Shown: positions 11,701 through 19,828, numbered from the stretch's first letter. The stretch is 64,000 nt of DNA from Ferruginibacter sp. (GCA_013141115.1 JABFRP010000002.1:1910647-1974646); one strand, 5' to 3'. Numbers and translations are program-made. Notes: a model not told the origin generated them from the letters alone.

Positions 11701-13192
11701 GCAATTGTACGGTTTAACATTGGCCGATCCTGTGCCAAGCTACGATGAATGGAAAAAAAGAATACACCCCGAAGACAGGGAAAGAACTGTTAAGGCATTG
11801 GAAGATGCCAAAGCATCGGGCCAGCAAAGCTATATAGATGAGTATAGGTTTTATGCAGAAAATGCCGGATGGATGAATATTTATGGCCGCACACTTATTG
11901 AACGCAATAAAGACGGTAAAGCCATCAGGCTAATAGGCAGTATGGTGGATATTACTGAACGTAAAAAAGCAGAAGAGCTGTTGCTTGCTAATGAAAAGCG
12001 GTTTAGAAAACTGCTGGAAAATGGAAATGATGCTTTTGCAATTTTGGATATTTCGGGTAAACCTTTCTATGTATCATCTTCTGTAAAAAGAGTATTGGGA
12101 TATACTGAAGAAGAAGTAAGAAAAATGGATATGTTCACACTTGTGCATCCCGATAATATAGAAGAAGTGCAAAAAACAATGCAAATTGTTATGCAAAATC
12201 CGGGCGTGCCGGTTACCAGTCACCTTTCAAGATTATTACATAAAGATGGAACCTATCATTGGTTTGAAGATACCATTACCAACCTTATTGATGATCCGGA
12301 TATTGGTGGCATTGTTGATAATTTCAGAGATGTTACCGAAAGAGTAAAAGATCAGCTGGCATTGCAGGATAGTGAAGAAAAATACAGAGATATTGTAGAG
12401 AATATTACAGATATACTTTGCACACACGATCTTGAAGGGAATACACTTTCCGTTAATGCCACCGCAAAAAAAGCACTGGGGTACAAAGTAGAGGATATGC
12501 TGAAAATGAAAATTCAGGATATATTGTTGCCGTATTCAAAAGAAAGATTTGCTGATTATATCAGCACCCTGAAAAAAAATGGATTTGCACAAGGCCTGAT
12601 GTATGTACAAACCAGTACCGGCGAAAACAGAATATGGGAATTTAGAAATACTTTAAGAACTATAGAAGGTAAAGCACCTTTTGTATACGGTTTTGCACAG
12701 GATGTTACAGAGCGGATAGCTGCAGAAGAAAAGCTGAAAAGTAAAAATGCACAGTTACAAACCCTTAGCGATAATTTGCCCGGTGTAATGATATACCAGT
12801 TGGTGGGTAAGCGTGACGGGGTAAAAAAGTTTACCTATGTAAGTAATGGTGTAGCTGCAATTACAGGCAAACCCCCCGAAGAAGTTATTGAAAACCCTGA
12901 TATACTATATGATGTAATTTATAAAGAAGATATTGCCATATTGATTGCTGCGGAACATGAATCATTACTTAAGATGACGGTATTGAATGTAGAAGTACGC
13001 TGCCTAACCCATAAAGATGAGGTCCGTTGGCTTAATATTATTTCCACACCCCGAAAACTGGAAAGCGGACAAACTGTATGGGATGGTTTTCATATAGATA
13101 TTACCGAACGAAAAAAGCCGAAGATATACTTCGGGAAAGTGAAGAAACCTTTTCCAAAATATTTTATCTCAACCCCTCTGTTTGTGCAATAA
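8732..13192 (+). CDS. Giant REC-PAS-GAF-PAS sensor, N-terminal reading frame (split by a frameshift)
   Basis: This frame begins with a receiver (Asp57 in ILSDNAMPQF). Three PAS domains follow at about 135-510, then a GAF domain (about 530-690; MAWIGMIDE to the helix before QRQKAEAA), then six more PAS domains to about residue 1460. The frame has no kinase core and ends in 24 aberrant residues after DITERKK, the linker that in every other repeat continues as AEE or AED. The expected continuation is in the -1 frame from base 13117. The shift sits on A_AAA_AAG at 13111-13117. The complete protein would have about 2303 residues and end in a HisKA_3 kinase. Possible explanations are programmed -1 frameshifting, a real inactivating deletion, or a single-base sequencing error. 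Confidence 0.88.
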   Translation: MKTELKILMLEDSDADAEMVQRMAKKSDYNCQFKVMMTRDVYEKALVEFKPDIILSDNAMPQFNASEALQILQQYDLHIPFILVTGTVSEEFAASIIKAGADDYLLKDRLTRLPAAIEAALKQKQTEKEKRETVQGLQQSEEKYRRMTERVTDGFVALDNNWNYTYVNKQAGEILKRDPEELVGKNIWTEFPEGVDKPFYKGYHKALDEQRYIHFEEYYPPFDFWLENHIYPSHDGVSVYFRDVTEKKKAEALLKEERDKFAKIASSSPGLICSFKLNTDGMISMPYASAALENILGFKYDLVQYDVSLLFEHTHPEDLEYFKKTIAESAQNLNHWSHEFRYLHPIKGLLWIGGNMLPSREADDCIIWHGIMNDVTERKNNERALDEERDKFAKIATTSPGLIYSMRQNKEGVLSYPYASDAIKEIYGFVFEEIENAPHKIFELIHPDDIELVMKSLYHTKTYLVPLKAEYRYYHPAKGLVWHEVNSLPVEESGGDVVCHGIIMDITERKSAEQKVIKANRLYFFISQINQMIVRTTDEITLFNEVCRIAVELGKFRMAWIGMIDEQTKKIIPVMHAGEESGYLSITKSVFSIDDNPEGHGPTGTAAREGKYIVCNDIENDDRMMPWKEDALARGYHSSMSLPVKKFGKIVGSFSVYASEKFFFDAEEIALLEEATSDLSFALENFEKENQRQKAEAAVIKSEQRYHTLTDVSPVGIFHTDATGDTTYVNPRWCEISGLSFKEGIGYGWLDAVHEDDKRELIKGWENATEVQEFSSSEYRFVRNDGTIAWVLGQATPERNAANEVVGYVGTITDITERKKAEEEIKMVNQRFEIIAAATNDAVFEVDLITGKSSHNKAFIELLDFGIGAVNTDNRSIWRSKLHPDDSERVIKKLEKTYAGTATTWSDEFRFKKADGSYGIFYDRASIIRDDSGKAIRFLGSMVEITDLKKAEEEIKKSNERFELIAKATNDGLWDWNLETNKVWGNEVHQQLYGLTLADPVPSYDEWKKRIHPEDRERTVKALEDAKASGQQSYIDEYRFYAENAGWMNIYGRTLIERNKDGKAIRLIGSMVDITERKKAEELLLANEKRFRKLLENGNDAFAILDISGKPFYVSSSVKRVLGYTEEEVRKMDMFTLVHPDNIEEVQKTMQIVMQNPGVPVTSHLSRLLHKDGTYHWFEDTITNLIDDPDIGGIVDNFRDVTERVKDQLALQDSEEKYRDIVENITDILCTHDLEGNTLSVNATAKKALGYKVEDMLKMKIQDILLPYSKERFADYISTLKKNGFAQGLMYVQTSTGENRIWEFRNTLRTIEGKAPFVYGFAQDVTERIAAEEKLKSKNAQLQTLSDNLPGVMIYQLVGKRDGVKKFTYVSNGVAAITGKPPEEVIENPDILYDVIYKEDIAILIAAEHESLLKMTVLNVEVRCLTHKDEVRWLNIISTPRKLESGQTVWDGFHIDITERKKPKIYFGKVKKPFPKYFISTPLFVQ

Positions 13193-15642
13193 ACGATTTA
13201 AAGGATGACAAATTTGTAAATGTGAACGAGGCATTTATCAATTATTTTGGATTTAGTAAGGAAGAAGTGATTGGTAAAACTTCTGTGGAATTAGGTATTA
13301 TGATACCGGATATAAGAAATAATATTTTAAACCAGATGGATGAGCATGGCATTATACATAATATTGAAGCCAGTGTAAAAACCCGAAGTGGCGAAAGTAA
13401 AGATGTACTGCTGTCAACTTCAAATATTTATCTCCATAAAAAAGAATACGCTTACACTGTATCCAACGATATTACTGAACGAAAAAAGGCCGAAGAAGCA
13501 ATTAAAAAATCAAACGAACGGTTTGAGTTATTTGCAAAAGCCACTAATGATGTAATATGGGACTGGAACCTGCTTACTGATGAGTTGTGGTGGAACGAGA
13601 ATTACTACAGTTTATTTGGTTTTAAAGATATTTTAATCCCAAATAATATTAATTCCTGGAGTAGTTATATTCACCCTGATGATAAAAAACGTATTATGGA
13701 TGGCATACACCATGCAATTGAATCGGGCGAAAAATATTGGGATGATGAATACCGTTTTGTAAAAGATGAAGAGAGCCCCATGTTTATTTACGACCGTGGC
13801 TTTGTATTGCGTGATGAAACCGGTAAGCCTTACCGCATGATAGGCTCCATGCTTGATTTTACAGAACGTAAAAAGGCAGAAGAAGCCAAAAAAGCAAGTG
13901 AAGAACAATACCGCACATTAGTAGAGCAGGCATCCGATGGAATTTTTATTGCAGATAGTACCGGCAAATTTGTAATTGTAAATACAAGCGGCTGCAAACT
14001 TTCGGGCTACACGGCAGAGGAGCTAACAGGGCTTACAATTTATAATCTGGTAAGTCCCGAAAGCCTGGTAAGCAACCCCTTTAAGTTTGAAGAAATGCAC
14101 CAGCCACAGGGTGGTAGAAGCGAAAGGAAATTGCTGTGCAAAGATGGAACGGAGATGGATGTGGAAATTAGTGCCAAATTTTTATCAGACAACAGGTTTA
14201 TTGCTTTTGTTAGAGATATCAGCGAACGTATAAAAGCCGAAGAAGCAATTAAAGTTAGCGAGGAAAAGTACCGCTCCTTGGTAGAGCAGGCATCCGATGC
14301 TATTTTTATAGCCGATACCAGCGGTAGGTTTGTTACTGTAAATACAAGTGCCTGTAAGTTGTCGCAATATACTGAGGAAGAACTGCTGCAAATGACCATT
14401 TATGATTTTATTGTTGAGGAAGATGTTGCACGCCAGGGTTTTCGTTTTGAAGAATTAAAGCAAGGCAAAACAACACTTACCGAAAGGGGAATGAGAGGGA
14501 ATAATGGAAAGCTAGTTAATGTGGAAATTACTTCAAAACTGTTATCAGATGGCAGGTTGCTGGCATTTGTTAGAGACATCAGCGAACGTATAAAAGCACA
14601 AAATGAAATTATAAAAGAAAAAAACCTTTCCGATTCTATCATCAATAGTTTACCGGCTTCATTTTTTATGATTAGCATTTACGGCAAAATACTCAGGTGG
14701 AACCGGCATTTGGAAATGGCCAGTAAATACAGTGCCGAAGAAATAAGTGCAATGAAGCCACTTGATTTTTTTGGTGAAGCAGATAAAGAAATACTATCGC
14801 AAAAAATGGCCAATATTTTTCTTGCAGGAGAAGATAGTGTGGAGGCCACTGTATCTTTAAAAACCGGCGAAAAGTTACCTTACTATTTTAAAGGTATAGC
14901 AATTGAATACGATGGCGAACCCTGTATTATGGGCGTGGGTATCGATATTTCAGAAAGGGTAAAGGCGCAGGAAGAAATAAAACAAACATCAGAAAAGCTA
15001 AGGCAACTAACGGCTCACCTGCAACGTGTACGTGAAGATGAAAGAAAAAGAATTGGCAGAGAAATTCATGATGAGCTGGGGCAACAATTAACCGCTATAA
15101 AAATGGATGTGGCATGGATTGATAAAAAAACGCCGGACGAAACCACTGTAATAAAAAATAAATTAAAGAACATTATTACACTTTTAGACGGAAGTAATCA
15201 ATCTATACGAAGAATTTTAAGTGAGTTGAGGCCAGGTATTTTAGATGATAATGGTTTGCTGGAGGCATTGGAATGGTTAAACAGGCAGTTTACAACACAA
15301 ACTGGTGTTGCAGTTGAGTTTGAAACAACAGAAACCGAACTGAAATTACCCGAGCCGGTAGCCACCTGCATTTACAGAATTTATCAGGAAGCATTTACTA
15401 ATATTACCCGGTATGCGCATGCAAGTAAAGTAGCTACATCATTAGATATTATTAATGACGAAATTTTAGTTACTATTGAAGATGATGGAAAAGGTTTTGA
15501 TGCTGTAGCGGCACAAAGCAAAATATCATTTGGCATTTTAGGAATGAAAGAAAGAATATTATCATTAAATGGCACATTTCAGTTAATTTCCGTAATCGGA
15601 AAAGGAACAAAAATTGCAATTGCATTACCCTTAACTGTTTAA
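13078..15642 (+). CDS. Giant PAS sensor, C-terminal reading frame: five PAS domains and HisKA_3 kinase core
   Basis: This frame carries the kinase half of the preceding sensor. Its first 13 residues (to RTKK) are an out-of-frame reading of the conserved PAC linker, so the ATG at 13078 is probably not a native start; genuine homology begins at base 13117. Five PAS domains follow. Two of them are near-duplicates starting EQYRTLVEQASDGIFIAD and EKYRSLVEQASDAIFIAD. The dimerisation domain is of the DesK/NarX HisKA_3 type, with RIGREIHDELGQQL and His664 of this frame (His2113 of the joined protein). The ATPase has EDDGKGFD and the terminal GKGTKIAIALPL. The partner is almost certainly the NarL-type regulator 18 bases downstream. 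Confidence 0.88.
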   Translation: MGWFSYRYYRTKKAEDILRESEETFSKIFYLNPSVCAINDLKDDKFVNVNEAFINYFGFSKEEVIGKTSVELGIMIPDIRNNILNQMDEHGIIHNIEASVKTRSGESKDVLLSTSNIYLHKKEYAYTVSNDITERKKAEEAIKKSNERFELFAKATNDVIWDWNLLTDELWWNENYYSLFGFKDILIPNNINSWSSYIHPDDKKRIMDGIHHAIESGEKYWDDEYRFVKDEESPMFIYDRGFVLRDETGKPYRMIGSMLDFTERKKAEEAKKASEEQYRTLVEQASDGIFIADSTGKFVIVNTSGCKLSGYTAEELTGLTIYNLVSPESLVSNPFKFEEMHQPQGGRSERKLLCKDGTEMDVEISAKFLSDNRFIAFVRDISERIKAEEAIKVSEEKYRSLVEQASDAIFIADTSGRFVTVNTSACKLSQYTEEELLQMTIYDFIVEEDVARQGFRFEELKQGKTTLTERGMRGNNGKLVNVEITSKLLSDGRLLAFVRDISERIKAQNEIIKEKNLSDSIINSLPASFFMISIYGKILRWNRHLEMASKYSAEEISAMKPLDFFGEADKEILSQKMANIFLAGEDSVEATVSLKTGEKLPYYFKGIAIEYDGEPCIMGVGIDISERVKAQEEIKQTSEKLRQLTAHLQRVREDERKRIGREIHDELGQQLTAIKMDVAWIDKKTPDETTVIKNKLKNIITLLDGSNQSIRRILSELRPGILDDNGLLEALEWLNRQFTTQTGVAVEFETTETELKLPEPVATCIYRIYQEAFTNITRYAHASKVATSLDIINDEILVTIEDDGKGFDAVAAQSKISFGILGMKERILSLNGTFQLISVIGKGTKIAIALPLTV
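13111..13134 (+). promoter_or_regulatory. Slippery heptamer plus hairpin at the kinase frame junction
   Basis: In the zero frame the codons read cga aaa aag, giving the heptamer A AAA AAG (13111-13117), the same as the dnaX -1 slip site. A perfect hairpin follows directly: CCGAAG at 13118-13123, loop ATATA, CTTCGG at 13129-13134. A -1 slip joins ERKK to AEDILRESEETF and restores the PAS series. In known -1 sites the stimulatory stem is usually 5-9 bases downstream; here the spacer is zero, which weakens the case. The sister linker at 13480-13491 reads cga aaa aag gcc, one G more, so a plain one-base deletion also explains the junction. Confidence 0.5.
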
Positions 15643-15660
15643 AAATAAAACCTTGCAATT

Positions 15661-16308
15661 ATGAAAATCGCACGAATCATTTTAGCAGACGACCACAGCT
15701 TTATACGCCTTGGCCTGGTACAAATTTTAAAAGATGAATACCCTGCTGCAGAAATTAAGCAGGTAGCTGATGGGGAATCGCTTGTAAAGGAAGTGACTTT
15801 ACATGATTGGGATTTGGTAATATCTGATCTTGATATGCCGGGCCGCAGCGGTCTGGAAGCATTGGAGCAGATAAAACTGATAAAACCACATTTACCCGTT
15901 TTAATTCTAAGTATTTATGCCGAAGATCTGTATGCTGTAAGGGTTTTAAAAGCAGGCGCTTCGGGGTATTTAAATAAAAATTCGGCCCCCGATGAACTTA
16001 TTACCGCAATACAGCGCATTACTTTAGGCAAAAAATATATTACCCCGGAAATTGCAGAAAAATTATTATCCAACCTTGATGACGATGATAAAAAACCGCA
16101 TGAATTACTCACCAACCGGGAGTTTGAAATTTTTAAACTACTTGCATTAGGTAAAACAGTTACACAAATTGCTGAAACACTTTCTTTAGCATTAACCACC
16201 ATTAGCACCTATCGCAGCAGGGTTATGGAAAAACTTAGTTTATCCACCAACTCCGAGCTTACACGATATGCAATATCACATCACATCATCTCTGATATTG
16301 ATCAGTAA
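15661..16308 (+). CDS. NarL/FixJ-family response regulator (receiver plus LuxR-type HTH)
   Basis: The 215-residue regulator has a receiver with the acidic pair in LADDHSF, phospho-acceptor Asp56 in ISDLDMPGRSG, a Ser in ILSIYAED and Lys in YLNKNS. A LuxR-type helix-turn-helix spans about 148-210 (LTNREFEIFKLLALGKTV, TTISTYRSRVMEKL). Such proteins dimerise on phosphorylation and bind promoter DNA. The gene follows the HisKA_3 kinase frame by 18 bases, the usual layout of a NarX/NarL-like pair. It is closely related to the regulator at 19089-19718, with the same spacing of motifs and the shared GRSGL.AL.QI pattern, suggesting duplication of the whole module. Target genes cannot be deduced. Confidence 0.95.
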   Translation: MKIARIILADDHSFIRLGLVQILKDEYPAAEIKQVADGESLVKEVTLHDWDLVISDLDMPGRSGLEALEQIKLIKPHLPVLILSIYAEDLYAVRVLKAGASGYLNKNSAPDELITAIQRITLGKKYITPEIAEKLLSNLDDDDKKPHELLTNREFEIFKLLALGKTVTQIAETLSLALTTISTYRSRVMEKLSLSTNSELTRYAISHHIISDIDQ

Positions 16309-16344
16309 AAACTGTGGCGTATTTCTTATTAGTTTATAGTACAA

Positions 16345-16382
16345 TTACTACACAAGTCGATTCCTTACTACTACCCAAGTAA
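16345..16382. promoter_or_regulatory. Imperfect direct repeat upstream of the receiver-only gene
   Basis: TTACTACACAAGT (16345-16357) and TTACTACTACCCAAGT (16365-16380) are 20 bases apart, start to start. The second also forms the dyad TTACT-N8-AGTAA (16365-16382). Tandem sites about two helical turns apart are compatible with binding by a dimeric regulator such as the NarL-type proteins encoded on both sides. This is inference from arrangement only. Confidence 0.25.
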
Positions 16383-16451
16383 TATAGCTGCTGCTATCTG
16401 CTGTTACTAATTATCGTAGGTACTTTGTAATACGAAATAAACAGTAGCAAA

Positions 16452-16865
16452 ATGACCGTTTTAGTAGTAGATAGCTCGGTACAGATAATCGAAAGATTGC
16501 AGCACCTGCTTTTAGAAACAGAAAACATTGCCGTTGCCTACGGGGCAGTTTCATCTAAAGATGCTGCAATGTTTTTTAATAAAAATAAAACCGATGTGGT
16601 TTTGTTAGATGGTGGATTACCCGGTAACATGTCTGTTGATTTAGTACATGAAATAAAAACAACTGATGCCAATACCACAGTAATTATATTAGCCAACAGT
16701 AATGATTTTTATGTACGGGCAAAATACAAATTACATGGCGCTGATTTCTTTATTGATAAGTATCACGATTTTGAAAAGATCGGTGAAGTAATTGACTACA
16801 TAGTGAGTAAAAAAAACCTAAATCCCAGCAATGAAAAATCAAAATATTATTCAGCAATCGCCTGA
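16452..16865 (+). CDS. Receiver-only response regulator with altered switch residues
   Basis: A 137-residue receiver domain without an output domain. The predicted phospho-acceptor is Asp53 in VVLLDGGLPG, and a lysine is present in FFIDKYHD. The N-terminal acidic pocket is reduced to a single Asp (VVDSS instead of DD/ED), and the usual Thr/Ser of the ILT/S motif is Ala in IILANSND. It may therefore be phosphorylated poorly or act by phosphorylation-independent binding. Its 3' end overlaps the next kinase gene by 35 bases in a different frame, so the two are probably translationally coupled. It may modulate that kinase. Confidence 0.88.
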   Translation: MTVLVVDSSVQIIERLQHLLLETENIAVAYGAVSSKDAAMFFNKNKTDVVLLDGGLPGNMSVDLVHEIKTTDANTTVIILANSNDFYVRAKYKLHGADFFIDKYHDFEKIGEVIDYIVSKKNLNPSNEKSKYYSAIA

Positions 16866-19011
16866 TGCTATATACACCTGCGATGCAATGGGGTTTATTA
16901 AAAGTTATAATAAAGCTGCAATAAATTTATGGGGCAGAGAGCCTGTTGTGGGTAAAGACCAGTGGTGTGGTTCGTGGCGATTATTAAATAAAGAAGGTAA
17001 CCAAGTAACACTTGATAAACATCCCATGGCCATGGCACTAAAAGAAGGAAGATTAGTGCATGGTGATGAATTAATTGTACAGCGGCCTGATGGAAGTTTG
17101 AGGCATATTAACCCTTACTCTTCTCCCTTGGTAAACGAGCAGGGCCAGCTAACCGGGGTGGTAAGTATGCTGATGGAAATTTCGGAACAGCGGGATAAAG
17201 AAAAGCAAAGCGAAGAAAAGTATAGAAACTTTGTTGAGCAGGCGGCAGATGGTATTTTTTTAATTGCCCCAATGGGGAATTTTTTATCTGCAAATACCAG
17301 TGGCTGTAGCATGCTGGGCTATAAAAGACAAGCCCTGCTAAAATTAAACGTAAAAGATGTTGTACCACAGCAGTACGCCGGCAAAATGCTGGTAAGCCTG
17401 GATAGCTTAAAAACCGGCAATCCGGTATTGGTTGAAAGGCAATTTTTACGAAAAGATGGCACTGTTGTTTATGGTGAATTAAGGATTCAACCAGATTCTG
17501 AAGGCAATATTCAGGCAGTAGTAAGGGATATTACCGAGCGTAAAAGAACCGAGCAATCATTGCTGGAAAGTAAAGCATTTAACCAAAGTATTTTAACCTC
17601 TATCACTTCGCATATTGCAGTGGTAGATAAAAGCGGAACCATAGTATCTGTTAATAAAGCATGGGATGATTTTTCTGAAAAAAATGGCGAGTGTGCTTTG
17701 GAAAGAACCGGAGTTGGAAGTAATTATATTGAAGTATGTAAAAAATCGGTAGCTGCAGGCGAAGCATTTGCTGCAAATGCATTAAACGGATTTTATAAAG
17801 TTTTAAATAATGAGTTGCCCATTTTTGAAATGGAATATCCCTGCCACTCTCCAAATGAACAGCGCTGGTTTTTGCTAAGGATAACCAAATTTGCCGACGA
17901 CTCACCCAAAGTGGTGATGATGCATATTGATATTACAGCAAGGGTAAAGGCAGGTACTATAATGCACGAAACATTAGAACGCTACGATATTCTTACTAAA
18001 GCTACCAGTGATACTATTTGGGACTGGGATATTATAAAAAATAAAATCACCTACAACAACGTTATTACTGATATGTTTGGTTATAAAACATCATCAATAG
18101 AAAATCTTGTAGAGTGGTGGAAAAAGAGCATTCACCCTGATGATTTACCAATAGTTTCAGAATCTCTGGAAAAAGTGTTTAATAATAAACTGCATAATTT
18201 TCAACTGGAGTATCGCTTTAAATGCGAAGATGGTTCTTATAAAGATGTATTTGACAGGGCTTTTGTAATTTTTGATAATAACGATAAACCTATCAGAATG
18301 ATTGGAGCCATGCAGGATATTACTGACCGTAAGCGAACAGAAAATGAGTTTAAGGCAATGAAAAGAGCCTTAATGAATCAGAAAATACAGGAACAGAAAA
18401 AAATTACCAGGGCCATTTTAAATGCACAGGAAAAAGAACGAAGGCACATGGGCGAAGAGTTACATGATAATATTAATCAAATGCTGGCGGGTACCAAACT
18501 ATATCTGTCTGTAGCTGGTAATAGCAAAAACGAATTGAAAGAAGCGCTTCAGTATCCAATAGAACTGATTGATGAAACGATGCATGAGATACGGTTACTA
18601 ACAAGAAGAAGCACTACACCAAAACAAAATATCAACCTGAAAGAACTAGTACATTCTTTACTTGAAACATTAGATAAAAATACCAGTATAAAAACAAGTT
18701 TTGCCTATAGTGTAGCCACAGATTTTAATGACGATGACCTGAAGTTAAATATCTACCGCATACTGCAGGAGCAAACCAATAATATAATGAAACATGCAGA
18801 TGCTGCCAATGTAAACATTGCATTAGAAACCAGCAGTAATGTTATTTACATAGAAGTAAAAGATGATGGTAAAGGATTTAATGTAAATAAAAAAAGAGAG
18901 GGTATTGGACTTTCTAATATAATCAACAGAGTGGAATCTTTTAACGGAAAAGTAGTGATACAAAGTACGCAGGGCAAAGGTTGCAAACTGCAAATTACAA
19001 TACCCTATTAA
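16831..19011 (+). CDS. Soluble sensor kinase with four PAS domains and HisKA_3 core
   Basis: The 726-residue protein lacks membrane segments. PAS domains begin near residues 8 (QQSPDAIYTCDAMG), 130 (YRNFVEQAADGIFL), 253 and 384 (TKATSDTIWDWDI). The dimerisation domain is of the NarX/DesK class, with RRHMGEELHDNINQML and His545. The C-terminal ATPase carries IYRILQEQTNNIMKHA (N-box), DDGKGFN and GIGLSNI. It starts inside the preceding receiver gene and is followed after 77 bases by a NarL-type regulator, its likely partner. The module parallels the giant kinase/regulator pair immediately upstream. The stimulus is not deducible, since no cofactor-binding motif such as a LOV cysteine was seen. 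Confidence 0.93.
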   Translation: MKNQNIIQQSPDAIYTCDAMGFIKSYNKAAINLWGREPVVGKDQWCGSWRLLNKEGNQVTLDKHPMAMALKEGRLVHGDELIVQRPDGSLRHINPYSSPLVNEQGQLTGVVSMLMEISEQRDKEKQSEEKYRNFVEQAADGIFLIAPMGNFLSANTSGCSMLGYKRQALLKLNVKDVVPQQYAGKMLVSLDSLKTGNPVLVERQFLRKDGTVVYGELRIQPDSEGNIQAVVRDITERKRTEQSLLESKAFNQSILTSITSHIAVVDKSGTIVSVNKAWDDFSEKNGECALERTGVGSNYIEVCKKSVAAGEAFAANALNGFYKVLNNELPIFEMEYPCHSPNEQRWFLLRITKFADDSPKVVMMHIDITARVKAGTIMHETLERYDILTKATSDTIWDWDIIKNKITYNNVITDMFGYKTSSIENLVEWWKKSIHPDDLPIVSESLEKVFNNKLHNFQLEYRFKCEDGSYKDVFDRAFVIFDNNDKPIRMIGAMQDITDRKRTENEFKAMKRALMNQKIQEQKKITRAILNAQEKERRHMGEELHDNINQMLAGTKLYLSVAGNSKNELKEALQYPIELIDETMHEIRLLTRRSTTPKQNINLKELVHSLLETLDKNTSIKTSFAYSVATDFNDDDLKLNIYRILQEQTNNIMKHADAANVNIALETSSNVIYIEVKDDGKGFNVNKKREGIGLSNIINRVESFNGKVVIQSTQGKGCKLQITIPY

Positions 19012-19088
19012 TTAATAATGCCTTAAGCGGAATATACCGGTAAGTAACAGCATATTCCTGATTATTAGAAACCATAAATTTTTGATCT

Positions 19089-19718
19089 ATGTTAAAAATA
19101 ATAATAGCCGACGATCATGCGGTAGTAAGAAGAGGGCTCAGGCAAATACTGCTGGATCAATATGCAGGCGCTTTTATTGAAGAAGTGGCAGATGCAGAAG
19201 CGTTGATCAGTAAAGTAATGTCGGAAAACTGGGATGTTGTAATATCCGACATTAATATGCCCGGCAGAAGCGGATTAGATGCACTGAAACAGATCAGGCT
19301 AACTCATTTGTATTTACCGGTACTTATTCTTAGTATTCATACCGAAGAGCATTATGCAATGAGGGTTTTAAAAGCCGGTGCATCAGGCTATCTCAGTAAA
19401 GATTCTGCCAGTGAAGAGTTGATAGTAGCAGTACAAAAGGTATTACTGGGTAAAAAATATTTTTCTCCATATGTTATTGAACAGCTGGCTAATAATATTG
19501 ATACCGATTTTAGTAAACAGGCTTATGAATGCTTAAGTAACAGGGAGTTTGATGTAATGAAGCTTTTAGCTTCCGGCAAATCTGTTTCTTACATTGCCGA
19601 AAAATTATCGCTGAGTGTTACAACTATAAGTACTTATCGTACAAGGGTAATGACAAAGACCGGGCTAAGTTCCAACTCGGAGCTTACTAAGTATGCTATA
19701 GAAAATCAATTGCTGTAA
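19089..19718 (+). CDS. NarL/FixJ-family response regulator
   Basis: A 209-residue receiver-HTH regulator with IADDHAVVRRGL at the N-terminus, phospho-acceptor Asp54 in ISDINMPGRSG, the switch Ser in ILSIHTEE and Lys in YLSKDSA. The LuxR-type HTH occupies about 145-205 (LSNREFDVMKLLASGKSV, TTISTYRTRVMTKTGL). It is a close paralogue of the regulator at 15661 and presumably receives phosphate from the four-PAS HisKA_3 kinase directly upstream. It is the last gene of the sensory block; a strong hairpin follows, and the next gene is on the opposite strand. Confidence 0.95.
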   Translation: MLKIIIADDHAVVRRGLRQILLDQYAGAFIEEVADAEALISKVMSENWDVVISDINMPGRSGLDALKQIRLTHLYLPVLILSIHTEEHYAMRVLKAGASGYLSKDSASEELIVAVQKVLLGKKYFSPYVIEQLANNIDTDFSKQAYECLSNREFDVMKLLASGKSVSYIAEKLSLSVTTISTYRTRVMTKTGLSSNSELTKYAIENQLL

Positions 19719-19828
19719 CAGTAATGAGCTGTAAAAATTTTAAAAGTAATTAACTATGAATGCCAATTACTTTTTACCTCATAAATGCAAAGAAGAAACG
19801 GTTCAGTTTTAAGTATACCAGGTGTAAT

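Noticed and set aside
13078..13116. ATG at 13078 as an independent start for the second kinase frame
   Set aside because: The first 13 residues are an out-of-frame reading of the PAC linker VWDGFHIDITERKK, so this start is probably an accident of the frame break rather than a native initiation site.
13480..13491. A second A_AAA_AAG heptamer in the next PAS linker
   Set aside because: Here the reading frame continues correctly without a shift, so it is not a frameshift site; it is useful only as a control showing the heptamer arises from the R-K-K linker codons.
1..19718. Light-sensing (LOV or phytochrome) function for the PAS/GAF kinases
   Set aside because: No LOV cysteine motif and no chromophore-binding Cys in the GAF domain were seen; resemblance to phytochrome kinases is confined to the kinase core and the Rcp1-like receiver.
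19756..19812. 18-codon open frame between the NarL regulator and the acyl-CoA synthetase
   Set aside because: No hydrophobic or motif character, no paired neighbour, and it lies next to a terminator hairpin; chance is sufficient.
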